A DNA stretch of 64,000 nt, from positions 744,001-808,000 of the forward strand of contig NZ_AP025292.1 in the NCBI RefSeq assembly GCF_036492425.1, in the 5' to 3' direction. The position numbers and the translations under genes are program-made. Each line of letters begins with the position of its first letter. Positions within the stretch are counted from its first letter, which is position 1. This stretch comes from Persicobacter psychrovividus (lineage in GTDB: Bacteria; Bacteroidota; Bacteroidia; Cytophagales; Cyclobacteriaceae). Below the pieces are notes generated by a model, which saw nothing but the letters and a program-made list of their open reading frames with translations, was not told the origin of the DNA and searched no databases. Positions 50,551-59,675 of the stretch are shown here, in pieces.

Positions 50551-52641
50551 ATGATTTCAAAGCAGGTGAAGAATCATAGGAAATACCCATTTTTGTTCGC
50601 GTTAGTATGTTTGTTTTTTTCAATAACTGCCCAGGCCCAACAGGCAGACGCTAATAAAGAAACCGCTCGTCAGTTACTCGAGATGGCGGAGGAAATTAAT
50701 CGGAGTACCGCAGTAAAAACACAGACAAGAGACATGTTTGTGCAGGTGGTGGACTTTGACCCCGACAATCAGCGCGCACTGTATATGGCAGGAAAGCTTT
50801 ACCTGGAAACGGTACAGAAAGAGCGTGCGGTAAAATACCTCAAACACCTTTATGAGCTTAATCCGAAATATCGTTTTGATATTCCCTTCATGATTGGGGA
50901 GGCCTATCAGTATGCGATGGATTTTGACAACGCACTGCTTTATTATAACAAGTACAAATCTTATTATGAAAGCCATGTGAATTACCGTGGGCAGGATTTG
51001 GTGCCGATGGACTTGGTGAACCGAAAGATTTTTGAGTGTGAGAACGGAAAGAAATTTATGGTGAACCCTTCTCACTGGACGATTGTCAATCTTGGGAGTA
51101 ACATTAACTCTGATTCCTATGATTTCGCGCCGGTATTTAACGAGGACGAAACCCTGCTGATTTTCACCTCGCGCCGTCAGCAAGATAATATGAACGAAAA
51201 CGTAGATAAAGATAACTTCTACTTCGAAGATGTTTTCTATTCACGGAAGGTAGACGGGCAGTGGGAGCCGGCAAAAAATATCGGTGCAGGTATCAATACC
51301 CGATTTCATGATTCCAACCTCGCGCTTTCTGCCGACGGACACACATTGTTTTTGTACCGTGATGATAACGGAGGAGATATTTACCTGTCGAATTATGATG
51401 AAGAAACAGATTCATGGTCGATGCCCGAGCCGGTAAATGGTCGGGTGAACAGCTCTTATTCGGAAAACAGTATTTCGATTTCGCCGGATGGAAAAGCATT
51501 GTTTTTCTCCTCAGACCGCCCCGGAGGTTTAGGGAAGCTGGATATTTACGTGGCTACGAAAGACGATAAAGGTGTATGGTCGAGGGTAAGAAACCTCGGA
51601 GAGGAAATCAATACGCCTTATGACGATGACAGTCCGTTCATCGATTACGATGGCAAAACCTTGTATTTCTCTTCTAAGGGCCGCGATGGTATGGGTGGTT
51701 TTGATATTTTCAAAACAGTTTACGATAGTGCCGCAGGTGTATGGGGAGAGCCTCAAAACTTGGGGTATCCGATCAATACCCCTGATAATGATATTTACTT
51801 TGTATCTACTGCTGATGGCAAGCGAGGCTATTATTCTTCTGTTCGTGAGGATGGTTTAGGTTATACGGACATCTATATGGTGCGTGTGCCGGAAGAGTAT
51901 GAGAAGGAAGAGCAACTGCTGGCGAAAAAGGCGTTGGAAGAAGCGGAAAATGCCAAAGCGCCCGAGGTGCTGGTTGCTGGCGTTGAAGAGGAAAATGTGG
52001 TGGCCGTTATTGCACCGGTACGGGTGGCGATTGAGGTACTGGATGCTGCTGATAAAGCGAACATGCAGGCAAAAGTTGTTTTACGATCTACGGAGTCAGG
52101 CATGAAGTGGATGGCGGAACGTCAGGAGGATGGCCGCTATGTGATGGAAGTGAAGCCAAGCGAGGGAGACCGTTTTACCCTGAGTGTGGAAGCTTCCGGC
52201 TATGTGTTTAAGAATATGAAAATTAAGTTGCCTGAAGCCACCATTACCGAGCAGAATATTGAGCGCACCGTGGCGCTGCAACGCATTGCCAAAGGACAGA
52301 AAGGAGTGCTTAGAAATGTGTACTTCAATACATCTTCGGCAAAATTGGAGGAATCTTCCTATGATGAGCTCAGCAAGCTGGAACGTATGCTTGCCGAAAA
52401 CCCTTCAATGACCGTGGAATTTAGCGGGCATACCGATGCTGTCGGTTCAGCCAAAAACAATAAGAAATTATCATTACGCAGGGCTGAAGCGGTGGTTAGC
52501 TTCCTGGAGCAAAAAGGAATTGACCCGACCCGCATGACGGCCAAAGGGTATGGTGAAGAACGCCCATTGGCGACCAACGATGATGAGAAAGAAGGTCGTG
52601 AGCTTAACAGGCGTGTTGAATTTGAAATCACAAAGCAATAG
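50551..52641 (+). CDS. OmpA-family protein with TPR and PD40 repeats (PorE-like, type IX secretion)
   Basis: Exported 696-aa envelope protein. From ATG 50551 a signal peptide ends near residue 30 (ITAQAQ). TPR-like helices (about 35-150, with YMAGKLYLETVQKERAVKYL) follow. A PD40/WD40-like propeller (about 170-460) has repeats such as SISPDGKALFFSSDRPGGLG and PFIDYDGKTLYFSSKGRDGM. A beta-sandwich resembling a carboxypeptidase-regulatory domain (about 490-575) precedes an OmpA peptidoglycan-binding domain (about 590-696, with FSGHTDAVGS and RAEAVVSFL). This order is that of PorE, a type IX secretion accessory. Many Bacteroidota encode several paralogues, so the exact role is uncertain. Confidence 0.83.
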   Translation: MISKQVKNHRKYPFLFALVCLFFSITAQAQQADANKETARQLLEMAEEINRSTAVKTQTRDMFVQVVDFDPDNQRALYMAGKLYLETVQKERAVKYLKHLYELNPKYRFDIPFMIGEAYQYAMDFDNALLYYNKYKSYYESHVNYRGQDLVPMDLVNRKIFECENGKKFMVNPSHWTIVNLGSNINSDSYDFAPVFNEDETLLIFTSRRQQDNMNENVDKDNFYFEDVFYSRKVDGQWEPAKNIGAGINTRFHDSNLALSADGHTLFLYRDDNGGDIYLSNYDEETDSWSMPEPVNGRVNSSYSENSISISPDGKALFFSSDRPGGLGKLDIYVATKDDKGVWSRVRNLGEEINTPYDDDSPFIDYDGKTLYFSSKGRDGMGGFDIFKTVYDSAAGVWGEPQNLGYPINTPDNDIYFVSTADGKRGYYSSVREDGLGYTDIYMVRVPEEYEKEEQLLAKKALEEAENAKAPEVLVAGVEEENVVAVIAPVRVAIEVLDAADKANMQAKVVLRSTESGMKWMAERQEDGRYVMEVKPSEGDRFTLSVEASGYVFKNMKIKLPEATITEQNIERTVALQRIAKGQKGVLRNVYFNTSSAKLEESSYDELSKLERMLAENPSMTVEFSGHTDAVGSAKNNKKLSLRRAEAVVSFLEQKGIDPTRMTAKGYGEERPLATNDDEKEGRELNRRVEFEITKQ

Positions 52642-52660
52642 TAATCATAGATTTTGATTT

Positions 52661-52690
52661 GAGGCGGGGGGAATCTCGCCTCTTTTTTTT
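52661..52690 (+). terminator. Intrinsic terminator after the PorE-like gene
   Basis: GAGGCG and CGCCTC arms with a G-rich loop, then eight T. The last T bases overlap the -33 box of the ubiE promoter. Confidence 0.82.
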
Positions 52691-52717
52691 GCCCTGTGCG
52701 AAATCGTATTACCTTTG
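52688..52717 (+). promoter_or_regulatory. Bacteroidota-type promoter of ubiE-porT
   Basis: TTTG (52688-52691), 18 bases, then TACCTTTG (52710-52717) match both consensus boxes. Transcription would begin near 52724, about 94 bases before ubiE. Confidence 0.58.
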
Positions 52718-52817
52718 TGTTTACATTCAACACAGGCAGGTAATTTCATAGCGAATGTATAATATTTAACATTCCACAAACTGTTACTTGACCTGAGCTA
52801 AACAAACACGGTAACCA

Positions 52818-53540
52818 ATGAAAGTAGTCCCATATAAAGACCAAGATGGAGGGAAGAAGGCACAAGTGCGCCAGATGTTCAATAATATTTCCAAGCGATA
52901 TGATCTTCTGAATCATGTGCTTAGCCTTGGGGTGGATATTTACTGGCGTAAGAAGGCCGTGAAGATCCTGAAGAAAGATCAGCCAGAACTGATCCTTGAT
53001 ATTGCAACAGGAACAGGCGATTTCGCTATCGAGGCCTTGAATGCCAACCCAAAGAAAGTGATTGGGGTGGATATCTCAGAGGGGATGCTGGATATGGGGC
53101 GCCAAAAAATTAAAGCCAAGGGTCTCGAAGACCGCATAGAGATGCGCCTCGGAGATTCCGAAGGTTTACTTTTTGAAGACAATCACTTCGATGCGGTGAT
53201 CGTTTCTTTTGGGGTCAGGAATTATGAAAACCTGGAGAAAGGTTTGGCAGATATGTGCCGGGTGTTGAAGCCTGGAGGCCGTTTGGTGATTATTGAATTT
53301 TCAAAACCTCGCCATTTTCCTTTCAAACAAATATATAATGCGTATTTTAAGTTTGTGTTGCCGTTAGTTGGGCGAATCATCTCTAAAGATGACTCCGCAT
53401 ACACTTATTTGCCGGAGTCTGTCAATGCTTTCCCTGACGGAGAACGCTTCACAAGTATTCTTGATAATGTTGGCTATAAAGAAACCAAATGCATTCCTTT
53501 AACCTTTGGCATAAGCTCTATTTACACCGCAACAAAGTAG
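52818..53540 (+). CDS. ubiE: Demethylmenaquinone methyltransferase
   Basis: SAM-dependent C-methyltransferase (also called MenG) that finishes menaquinone synthesis. At 240 aa it is standard length. The family signatures are [20 protein letters not shown] and the SAM loop [15 protein letters not shown], then [20 protein letters not shown] and [19 protein letters not shown] near the end. Menaquinone is the usual Bacteroidota quinone, also used by the PyrD here. Its last 52 bases overlap the start of porT, a pairing conserved in the phylum. Confidence 0.95.
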   Translation: MKVVPYKDQDGGKKAQVRQMFNNISKRYDLLNHVLSLGVDIYWRKKAVKILKKDQPELILDIATGTGDFAIEALNANPKKVIGVDISEGMLDMGRQKIKAKGLEDRIEMRLGDSEGLLFEDNHFDAVIVSFGVRNYENLEKGLADMCRVLKPGGRLVIIEFSKPRHFPFKQIYNAYFKFVLPLVGRIISKDDSAYTYLPESVNAFPDGERFTSILDNVGYKETKCIPLTFGISSIYTATK

Positions 53541-54286
53541 TCTTTGGGCTATTATTGTGTTTGTATTTAATGCCGGCCCAGCTGTTTGCTCAGCGGGCCA
53601 ACGTTCATATTAATCTTCCGCATATTGATCAGAAAAAACTGCACTATGGTTTTTTTATCTCTACCGGGATGTCGGGTTTTAAGTTGACCACAAGCCCTGG
53701 GCTGGTCTCGGGAACCGGCATTGATGTGAATGGGAATTCCGTGCCACTGGATACCGTAACGTCCATCACCACCAATCGGCAATTGTCTTTGGGGGTGGGG
53801 TTCATTGCCAATTTTAAGCTGTTTGAAGCCCTGGACCTGCGGGTAACACCCAAGGCCGGTTTTTATGATTTCGGGCTGCAATATACCTATGTTACCGACG
53901 ATGCCGTCGGGCAGCCTGGTGATGCACCCTTCAGGGCGCATAGCGACAATATTGAGAACGTCCGTTTTGAGTTGCCCATCCTGCTGAAGCTGAAATCGCA
54001 AAGGCGGGGGAATGTCCGTGCTTACTTTATTGGTGGGGTTAACCCTTCGGTGGAGGTGACCGGAAAGAAGGAGAAAGAGCGATCGTTTGAAATGAATGGC
54101 TTTGATATGGCCCTGGAGCTGGGTTTTGGCTTTGATTTATATTATCCCTTGTTCCGGTTTTCTCCGGAAATTCGTTTCTCGCATGGGTTGGTTGACATGA
54201 AAGGACCTAACCCCAACAGGCCGATTGCCACCGGCATTGACCGGCTTTCGACCAACAGTATTACTTTGTACTTTAATTTTCAATAA
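53489..54286 (+). CDS. porT: PorT outer-membrane protein of the type IX secretion system
   Basis: Outer-membrane beta-barrel protein of 265 aa required for type IX secretion and gliding in Bacteroidota. It follows ubiE, as in many members of the phylum. A hydrophobic export segment (about residues 17-34, [19 protein letters not shown]) precedes alternating strands with [34 protein letters not shown] and the late [16 protein letters not shown]. The ATG at 53489 lies inside ubiE in another frame; no later start fits the export segment. The 52-base overlap suggests translational coupling. Confidence in the PorT name rests on pattern and position. Confidence 0.82.
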   Translation: MHSFNLWHKLYLHRNKVVFGLLLCLYLMPAQLFAQRANVHINLPHIDQKKLHYGFFISTGMSGFKLTTSPGLVSGTGIDVNGNSVPLDTVTSITTNRQLSLGVGFIANFKLFEALDLRVTPKAGFYDFGLQYTYVTDDAVGQPGDAPFRAHSDNIENVRFELPILLKLKSQRRGNVRAYFIGGVNPSVEVTGKKEKERSFEMNGFDMALELGFGFDLYYPLFRFSPEIRFSHGLVDMKGPNPNRPIATGIDRLSTNSITLYFNFQ

Positions 54287-54293
54287 TAGAACA

Positions 54294-54317
54294 AACCTCC
54301 CCTGCGGAGGTTTTTTT
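54294..54317 (+). terminator. Intrinsic terminator after porT
   Basis: AACCTCC, loop CCTGC, GGAGGTT and a T run. Confidence 0.88.
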
Positions 54318-54452
54318 ATGGACTATTATTAGTTCGTAAATTATTGATATGTATTCGAAGCGTTTGGTTTGGAAAGGTTTTTGATATTTTCAGACGTTGG
54401 CTCATAATGTCTAAGAAACGCTTAGATGCTTTAAAGTACAATAAACTTAACC

Positions 54453-55025
54453 ATGTTAAAAAAACTACTTGTTATCGCATTAGTTGTAGCATCTTTGGGT
54501 GTTGCAGGGCAAGCCGTTGCCCAGGAAAATCATCATGAAGAAGAAAACTCCTTACTGAACTCCCTGAACATATATACAGGCTTCACCTTCATTCCCAAGA
54601 AGCACTATGTGGAGGCTGAAGGGCTGGACAATACCGGTAACTGGGTGCCTGCAATAGGCCTGGATTATTTCCGCAAGCTGAGCGAGCGCTGGAGTGTTGG
54701 ATTTACTGGCGATGTGGAATTGGACCAATATTCTGTGCGTCCGGAAAATTCAACAGAAGCAGAAGAGGAAGTCAGACGTGAGAATGTCATGATCCTTGGT
54801 GTTGTTGGTAAATATGAGTTCCTGAAGGGTTTATCGGTATTTGCCGGGCCTGGTTATGAACATGCTTTTGCCGAGGAGGATGAGAATTTCTTTGTCATCA
54901 AAACAGGCCTTGAATATGAAATTGAATTTGGCGACGGATGGCAAATCACTCCTTCGGTAACTTATGATTACAAGGATGTTTACCAAACAATCTCTTACGG
55001 CTTCTCTGTCGGGAAAAGATTTTAG
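54453..55025 (+). CDS. Small outer-membrane beta-barrel-like protein of unknown function
   Basis: A 190-aa exported protein. A signal peptide (about residues 1-23, ending AVAQ) is followed by a short His/Glu-rich segment (ENHHEEENS). Eight or so amphipathic strands follow, such as LNIYTGFTFIPKKHYVEAEG, WSVGFTGDVELDQYSV and the closing YKDVYQTISYGFSVGKRF, which ends in Phe as many outer-membrane barrels do. It resembles the porin-like OmpW/OprD-size group in general form only. Function is unknown. It stands alone between two terminators. Confidence 0.75.
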   Translation: MLKKLLVIALVVASLGVAGQAVAQENHHEEENSLLNSLNIYTGFTFIPKKHYVEAEGLDNTGNWVPAIGLDYFRKLSERWSVGFTGDVELDQYSVRPENSTEAEEEVRRENVMILGVVGKYEFLKGLSVFAGPGYEHAFAEEDENFFVIKTGLEYEIEFGDGWQITPSVTYDYKDVYQTISYGFSVGKRF

Positions 55026-55051
55026 TGTTTATCACGACTTTCGATACTTTG

Positions 55052-55084
55052 GGCTGATTCTTTTCCGGAATCAGCCTTTTTTTT
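55052..55084 (+). terminator. Intrinsic terminator after the barrel protein gene
   Basis: GGCTGATTC and GAATCAGCC arms with a 7-base loop, then a run of eight T. Confidence 0.88.
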
Positions 55085-55353
55085 AAATCAAATTTTAATT
55101 TGAGTCATTCGATTTCCACCAAACTGTTTTTTTTCAGATAAATCGTCCTAAAGTTCTTTTGTTTATGCCTCGTATTTTGGAACTTTGAACTGTAAAGCCT
55201 TGAATTTAATATCGAAGCGTAACAGCAGGCCATTGCTTGTTGGTATTTTCAAGAATTCAGGGATAAAAAAGCAGATTACACAGCATACCCTAAGGTATTT
55301 TGTGTATTTTGTAAATTGGTAGGAAATTATATTTAATTCGTTTTATAAGGAGC
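55085..55353. other. Intergenic region before mreB
   Basis: AT-rich stretch of 269 bases expected to hold the promoter of the rod-shape operon. A TATATTTA (55329-55336) is one base off the -7 consensus; no firm promoter, RNA gene or ORF is evident. Confidence 0.45.
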
Positions 55354-56385
55354 ATGGGCTTTTTCGACTTTTTAACAAGTGACATTGCTATAGACCTTGG
55401 AACTGCCAACACTCTCATCATATATAAGGATAAAATTGTCGTTGACGAGCCTTCAATCATTGCCATTAATCGTGACACCAATAAAGTGCTGGCGATTGGG
55501 CATGAGGCCATGCAGATGCACGAAAAAACGCATGAGTCAATCAAGACAATCCGACCTTTGAAAGACGGGGTGATTGCAGATTTCCACGCAGCAGAGCAAA
55601 TGATTAGGGGGATGATCAAAATGATCGACACACGTAATCGCTTTATACCTTCATTTACCAATCACCGCATGGTGATCTGTATTCCTTCCGGAATTACAGA
55701 GGTGGAGAAAAGAGCCGTACGTGACTCCGCAGAACACGCAGGTGCTAAGGAAGTATATTTGATTCATGAACCTATTGCTGCCGCTTTAGGGATTGGTATT
55801 GATATCGAACAGCCCGTAGGGTCAATGGTCGTGGATATCGGAGGGGGAACCACCGAGATCGCCGTTATTGCACTTTCGGGAATCGTTTGTGATCAGTCGA
55901 TTCGTGTAGCAGGTGATACCTTCAACAGAGATATCCTGGATTATATGCGCCGTCAGCACAATTTACTGATTGGGGAACGCTCCGCAGAAAAAGTAAAAGT
56001 GGCTGTTGGTTCAGCGCTTACTGAGCTGGATGAGCCACCTGAGGATTACCAAATCCGTGGACGTGATTTAATGACAGGTATTCCAAAAGTGGTTTCGATT
56101 TCATATTCAGAAATTGCTTTCGCGATTGATAAATCAGTATCTAAAATTGAAGAAGCCGTATTGAAAGCCCTGGAGATTGCTCCACCGGAATTGTCGGCAG
56201 ATATTTATGATAATGGTATTCACCTTACTGGTGGTGGAGCCTTGCTTCGTGGCCTTGACAAGCGTTTGGCGTTAAAGACCAAATTGCCGATTCATGTGGC
56301 TGACGATCCATTAAGAGCGGTTGTTCGTGGTACAGGAAAATCATTGAAACATATGGATGGTAACCGTGCCGTGTTGATGACCTAA
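55354..56385 (+). CDS. mreB: Rod shape-determining protein MreB
   Basis: Actin-like cytoskeletal ATPase of 343 aa that guides lateral wall synthesis along the inner membrane. Actin-superfamily motifs are clear: phosphate-1 IAIDLGTANTLIIYK, phosphate-2 VVDIGGGTTEIAVIAL and the adenosine site HLTGGGALLRGLDKRL. The short N terminus MGFFDFLTSD resembles the membrane-binding amphipathic helix. It is the first gene of the mreB-mreC-mreD-PBP2-rodA operon. The gap to mreC is 143 bases. Confidence 0.97.
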   Translation: MGFFDFLTSDIAIDLGTANTLIIYKDKIVVDEPSIIAINRDTNKVLAIGHEAMQMHEKTHESIKTIRPLKDGVIADFHAAEQMIRGMIKMIDTRNRFIPSFTNHRMVICIPSGITEVEKRAVRDSAEHAGAKEVYLIHEPIAAALGIGIDIEQPVGSMVVDIGGGTTEIAVIALSGIVCDQSIRVAGDTFNRDILDYMRRQHNLLIGERSAEKVKVAVGSALTELDEPPEDYQIRGRDLMTGIPKVVSISYSEIAFAIDKSVSKIEEAVLKALEIAPPELSADIYDNGIHLTGGGALLRGLDKRLALKTKLPIHVADDPLRAVVRGTGKSLKHMDGNRAVLMT

Positions 56386-56528
56386 TCTTTACAAGATCCC
56401 TGGGGCGATAAGTTACTGCGGTATGTTATCGTCCTACATTTAAAAAATTACAATTCAACATTTGGCCACAATTGCGGGTCGGGTGTTGAATTTTTCATTT
56501 TTACGCTTTTTGTCAATTCGTATTATCA

Positions 56529-57362
56529 ATGCGTGAACTCTTTTTCTTTATTTACCGCTTTCGGGGGCTGGTATTATTCTTAATACTGGAACTGATTTGT
56601 GGTTGGCTTATCGTCTCCAATAACTCTTATCAGAGTATTGCCTTTTTTCATACCTCTAACCGGGCAATCGGTACGGTGTATGAAAACAAAAAGGAGGTGT
56701 CCGATTATTTTAATCTCAAGGTGGTTAATGAACAACTTGCCGCTGAAAATGCCCACCTGCGCTCGGCGCTGATGATGGCTGAGGCGACCAATTATTTTTG
56801 GTCCAATGAGTTTTCAGCAGATAGCGTGCGCCTTAATCAGTATAAATTTACACCGGTACAGGTGATCAATAACTCTATTGATGTTTACCACAATTACATT
56901 ACCATCGACAAAGGTGCGATGGATGGCCTCAAGCCCAATATGGGGGTGATTGGCCCTAATGGGGTGGTCGGTAAAGTAAAATCTGTGAGTCAGCACTATG
57001 CGACGGTGGTTTCGATGCTGAACAACAAATTCCTGGTGTCTGCCAAATTGCAGCCGGCCAATGCGCTGTGTTCTGTTAACTGGCCTGGGGAAGATTATGA
57101 GATGGCCGACCTGAACTATGTGCCGCGGCACGTCAGGTTGTCGGTAGGTGATACGGTTCGTACTTCTGGCTTCGATGGGATTTTTCCAAAAAATACCATG
57201 ATCGGTACAGTGGCCTCTTTTGAGGTGCCCGAGCAGGCGGTATTTTACCGTATCCGCTTAAAGCTGGCCACCGATTTCTCTTCTTTGAGTTACCTTTATG
57301 TGGTAGAGAACAAGTTGAAAGAGGAGCAAAATGCTCTTGAACAAGAAAGTAAGAAACAGTAA
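56529..57362 (+). CDS. mreC: Rod shape-determining protein MreC
   Basis: Bitopic inner-membrane protein of 277 aa linking MreB to PBP2. One N-terminal helix (about residues 11-29, GLVLFLILELICGWLIVS) is followed by a coiled coil (about 60-90). The periplasmic MreC beta-domain comes next, recognised by NYITIDKGAMDGLKPNMGVIG, PNGVVGKVKSVSQHYA and DTVRTSGFDGIFPKN. The C terminus is a charged helix. Its stop codon overlaps the mreD start by 1 base (TAATG), so they are translationally coupled. Confidence 0.93.
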   Translation: MRELFFFIYRFRGLVLFLILELICGWLIVSNNSYQSIAFFHTSNRAIGTVYENKKEVSDYFNLKVVNEQLAAENAHLRSALMMAEATNYFWSNEFSADSVRLNQYKFTPVQVINNSIDVYHNYITIDKGAMDGLKPNMGVIGPNGVVGKVKSVSQHYATVVSMLNNKFLVSAKLQPANALCSVNWPGEDYEMADLNYVPRHVRLSVGDTVRTSGFDGIFPKNTMIGTVASFEVPEQAVFYRIRLKLATDFSSLSYLYVVENKLKEEQNALEQESKKQ

Positions 57363-57886
57363 TGAAAGGCAATAATATTTTACAGATCGTTCACTTCTTT
57401 GTCTACCTGTTGATTCAGGTGCTGGTGTTCAAAGGGGTTGCCTTGTTTGGCAGTGGCTTTATCATGATTTATGTCGCTTTTCTTCTTTTATTGCCTGTTG
57501 ATACCGATAAATCAACCCTGCTGGTGTTGGGTTTCCTTTCTGGCCTTGCAGTGGACTGGTTTTACGATTCTATGGGAATTCATGCAGCGGCAATGGTGGC
57601 ATTGGCGTATTTGCGCCCAAAATGGATGGGGATGATTATGCCCAAAGGTGGTTATGATGCCGGCACTTTGCCTTTGGTTTCAAACTATGGCTTCAACTGG
57701 TTTGCGGCTTATGCCCTGCCGCTGATTTTTGTTCATCACTTCCTGCTTTTTGTTATTCAGGCAGGAGGGTTCGCCATGCCCGTCAATCTGCTGGTCAAAT
57801 CATCGTTCAGTATGTTGCTGACCTTCATTTTGATCGTGTTGTCGCAATCATTGTTCTACCGCGTAAAACGAAAGTCTTATGAATAA
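57362..57886 (+). CDS. mreD: Rod shape-determining protein MreD
   Basis: Small polytopic membrane protein of 174 aa with about five to six helices. Hydrophobic runs lie at FFVYLLIQVLVFKG, LFGSGFIMIYVAFLLLL, LLVLGFLSGLAVDWFYDS and two near the C terminus. The Asp-Trp-x-x-Asp after a helix (VDWFYDSMGIHA) is typical. It overlaps mreC by 1 base and PBP2 by 8 bases. It acts within the elongasome; its biochemical role is not settled. Confidence 0.88.
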   Translation: MKGNNILQIVHFFVYLLIQVLVFKGVALFGSGFIMIYVAFLLLLPVDTDKSTLLVLGFLSGLAVDWFYDSMGIHAAAMVALAYLRPKWMGMIMPKGGYDAGTLPLVSNYGFNWFAAYALPLIFVHHFLLFVIQAGGFAMPVNLLVKSSFSMLLTFILIVLSQSLFYRVKRKSYE

Positions 57887-59675
57887 TAGCAGGAGAATAG
57901 TCATTCAGTTGTTGATTGCATCAGTGGCGATTTTGTTCTGCAGTAAGTTGTTTTACATGCAGGTGATTGATGATGACTACAAATCTGCCGCACAAAACAA
58001 CGTGATGAAACGCTTTGTCAGTTATCCCTTCAGAGGGATGATCTCGGACAGGAATAATCACCTGATGGTCTATAACGACCCTGTTTACGACATCAAAATC
58101 GTTCCCAAAGAATTTAAGAATGTGGATACGGCAGCCTTCTGTCAGCGCTTTGATATTCCGCATAAGGATTTTGACAAGCTATGGAAAAAGGCCCGACGCT
58201 ATTCCTGGGTGAAAGCTTCTACGCTTAAAAAACAGCTGACCAAGGAAGAGTTTGCCGAGATTGAAAGTTACCTGATTGACTTTCCCGGTGTGTATGTCTC
58301 TCCGCGTACGGTCAGGGGCTACAATTATAAATCCGCAGCCAACGCACTGGGTTATATTGGTGAAATTCCTCCGCGGCAGCTAAAAAAAGACACCCTGAAG
58401 TATTACCGAGAAGGGGATTATGTCGGCCGTAGTGGGCTGGAATCTTATTATGAAGAATACCTGCGTGGACAACGCGGAGCAAGTTATAAAATGGTGAATG
58501 TCCGTGGGGTGGTGAAGGGATCATTTCAGGGCGGAGAGTATGATACGCTTTCGGTTCCTGGTAAAAACCTGACCTCTACAATTGACCTCGACCTGCAAGC
58601 CTATGCAGAGAAACTGATGAAAGGCAAGGTGGGGTCGCTGGTGGCTATTGAGCCAAGCACCGGAGAAATTCTGGCCATGGTATCAGCACCTGATTATGAC
58701 CCCGGACTGTTGTCGGGTCGGTTACTCGGGAAAAATATTGGCAAGCTTTACGGCGATTCTTTGAAGCCGCTGTTCAACCGTCCAATAATGGCTGCCTACC
58801 CTCCGGGTTCCATCTTTAAAACGCTTCAAGCGCTGGTGGCTTTGCAGGAAGGAGTGATTCGGCCTGGTGAGAAAATTTATTGTGATCATAAACTGATCGG
58901 TGACCATGCGCCTATCGGACTGTTCGATATTCAGCGTGCGATCAAATACTCTTCAAATAACTTTTTTGTAAAAGTGTTCAAAGAGGTGCTGAACAGGGGA
59001 GTAGATTCCAATACTTTTGTGGATTCCCGCCTTGGGCTCGATAAGTGGCACTCTTATATGCTGCGGTTTGGGCTGGGGCAACGGCTTGGTATAGATTTGC
59101 CAGGAGAGAAGAAAGGCTATATTCCAAGCTCTGCATTTTATGACCGCTATTATGGGCATAACCGATGGAAAGCCTCCAATATTCAATCTCTTGCAATTGG
59201 GCAGGGAGAGGTTTTGGTGACGCCGATTCAGATGGCCAATATGGGGGCGTTGCTGGCCAATCGAGGTTATTTCTATACGCCACACCTGATCAAAGATGTT
59301 GATGGTAACGGCCCGCTGGAGAAATATACCATTAAGCATGAAACCAATATAGACCCTGCTTATTATGACGAGGTGATCAAAGGGATGGAACAGGTAGTGC
59401 AGGGAACGGCCACCCGGGCTTATATCAAAGATTTTCCGATTGCAGGAAAAACGGGTACCGTTCAAAACCCACACGGTCCGGATCACTCGGTGTTCATGGC
59501 ATTTGCGCCTGTGGAGCACCCGAAAATTGCGGTTTCAGTGTATGTTGAAAACGCAGGATGGGGTGGCCGTGCGGCAACGGCGATCTCTGGGCTTGTTCTG
59601 GAGAAATATGTTCGTGGTCACATTACGCGGCCATGGATGGAAAAATATGTGTTGAAAGGAGATTTCTTATACTAA
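57879..59675 (+). CDS. mrdA: Penicillin-binding protein 2 (elongasome transpeptidase)
   Basis: Class B PBP of 598 aa that cross-links peptidoglycan during cell elongation, with RodA as its glycosyltransferase. An N-terminal membrane helix (about residues 8-27) is followed by the pedestal domain (about 45-230) with VKRFVSYP-FRGMISDRN-like features and FPGVYVSPRTVRGYN. The transpeptidase has Ser311 in PPGSIFKTLQALVAL (SxxK), the SSNNFF motif (SxN) near residue 353 and Lys524 in KTGTVQN. It overlaps mreD by 8 bases and rodA by 1 base. Confidence 0.96.
   Translation: MNNSRRIVIQLLIASVAILFCSKLFYMQVIDDDYKSAAQNNVMKRFVSYPFRGMISDRNNHLMVYNDPVYDIKIVPKEFKNVDTAAFCQRFDIPHKDFDKLWKKARRYSWVKASTLKKQLTKEEFAEIESYLIDFPGVYVSPRTVRGYNYKSAANALGYIGEIPPRQLKKDTLKYYREGDYVGRSGLESYYEEYLRGQRGASYKMVNVRGVVKGSFQGGEYDTLSVPGKNLTSTIDLDLQAYAEKLMKGKVGSLVAIEPSTGEILAMVSAPDYDPGLLSGRLLGKNIGKLYGDSLKPLFNRPIMAAYPPGSIFKTLQALVALQEGVIRPGEKIYCDHKLIGDHAPIGLFDIQRAIKYSSNNFFVKVFKEVLNRGVDSNTFVDSRLGLDKWHSYMLRFGLGQRLGIDLPGEKKGYIPSSAFYDRYYGHNRWKASNIQSLAIGQGEVLVTPIQMANMGALLANRGYFYTPHLIKDVDGNGPLEKYTIKHETNIDPAYYDEVIKGMEQVVQGTATRAYIKDFPIAGKTGTVQNPHGPDHSVFMAFAPVEHPKIAVSVYVENAGWGGRAATAISGLVLEKYVRGHITRPWMEKYVLKGDFLY

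Noticed and set aside
55347-55352. AAGGAG just before mreB as a Shine-Dalgarno site
   Set aside because: Only one base separates it from the ATG, too close to work, and Bacteroidota rarely use such sites.
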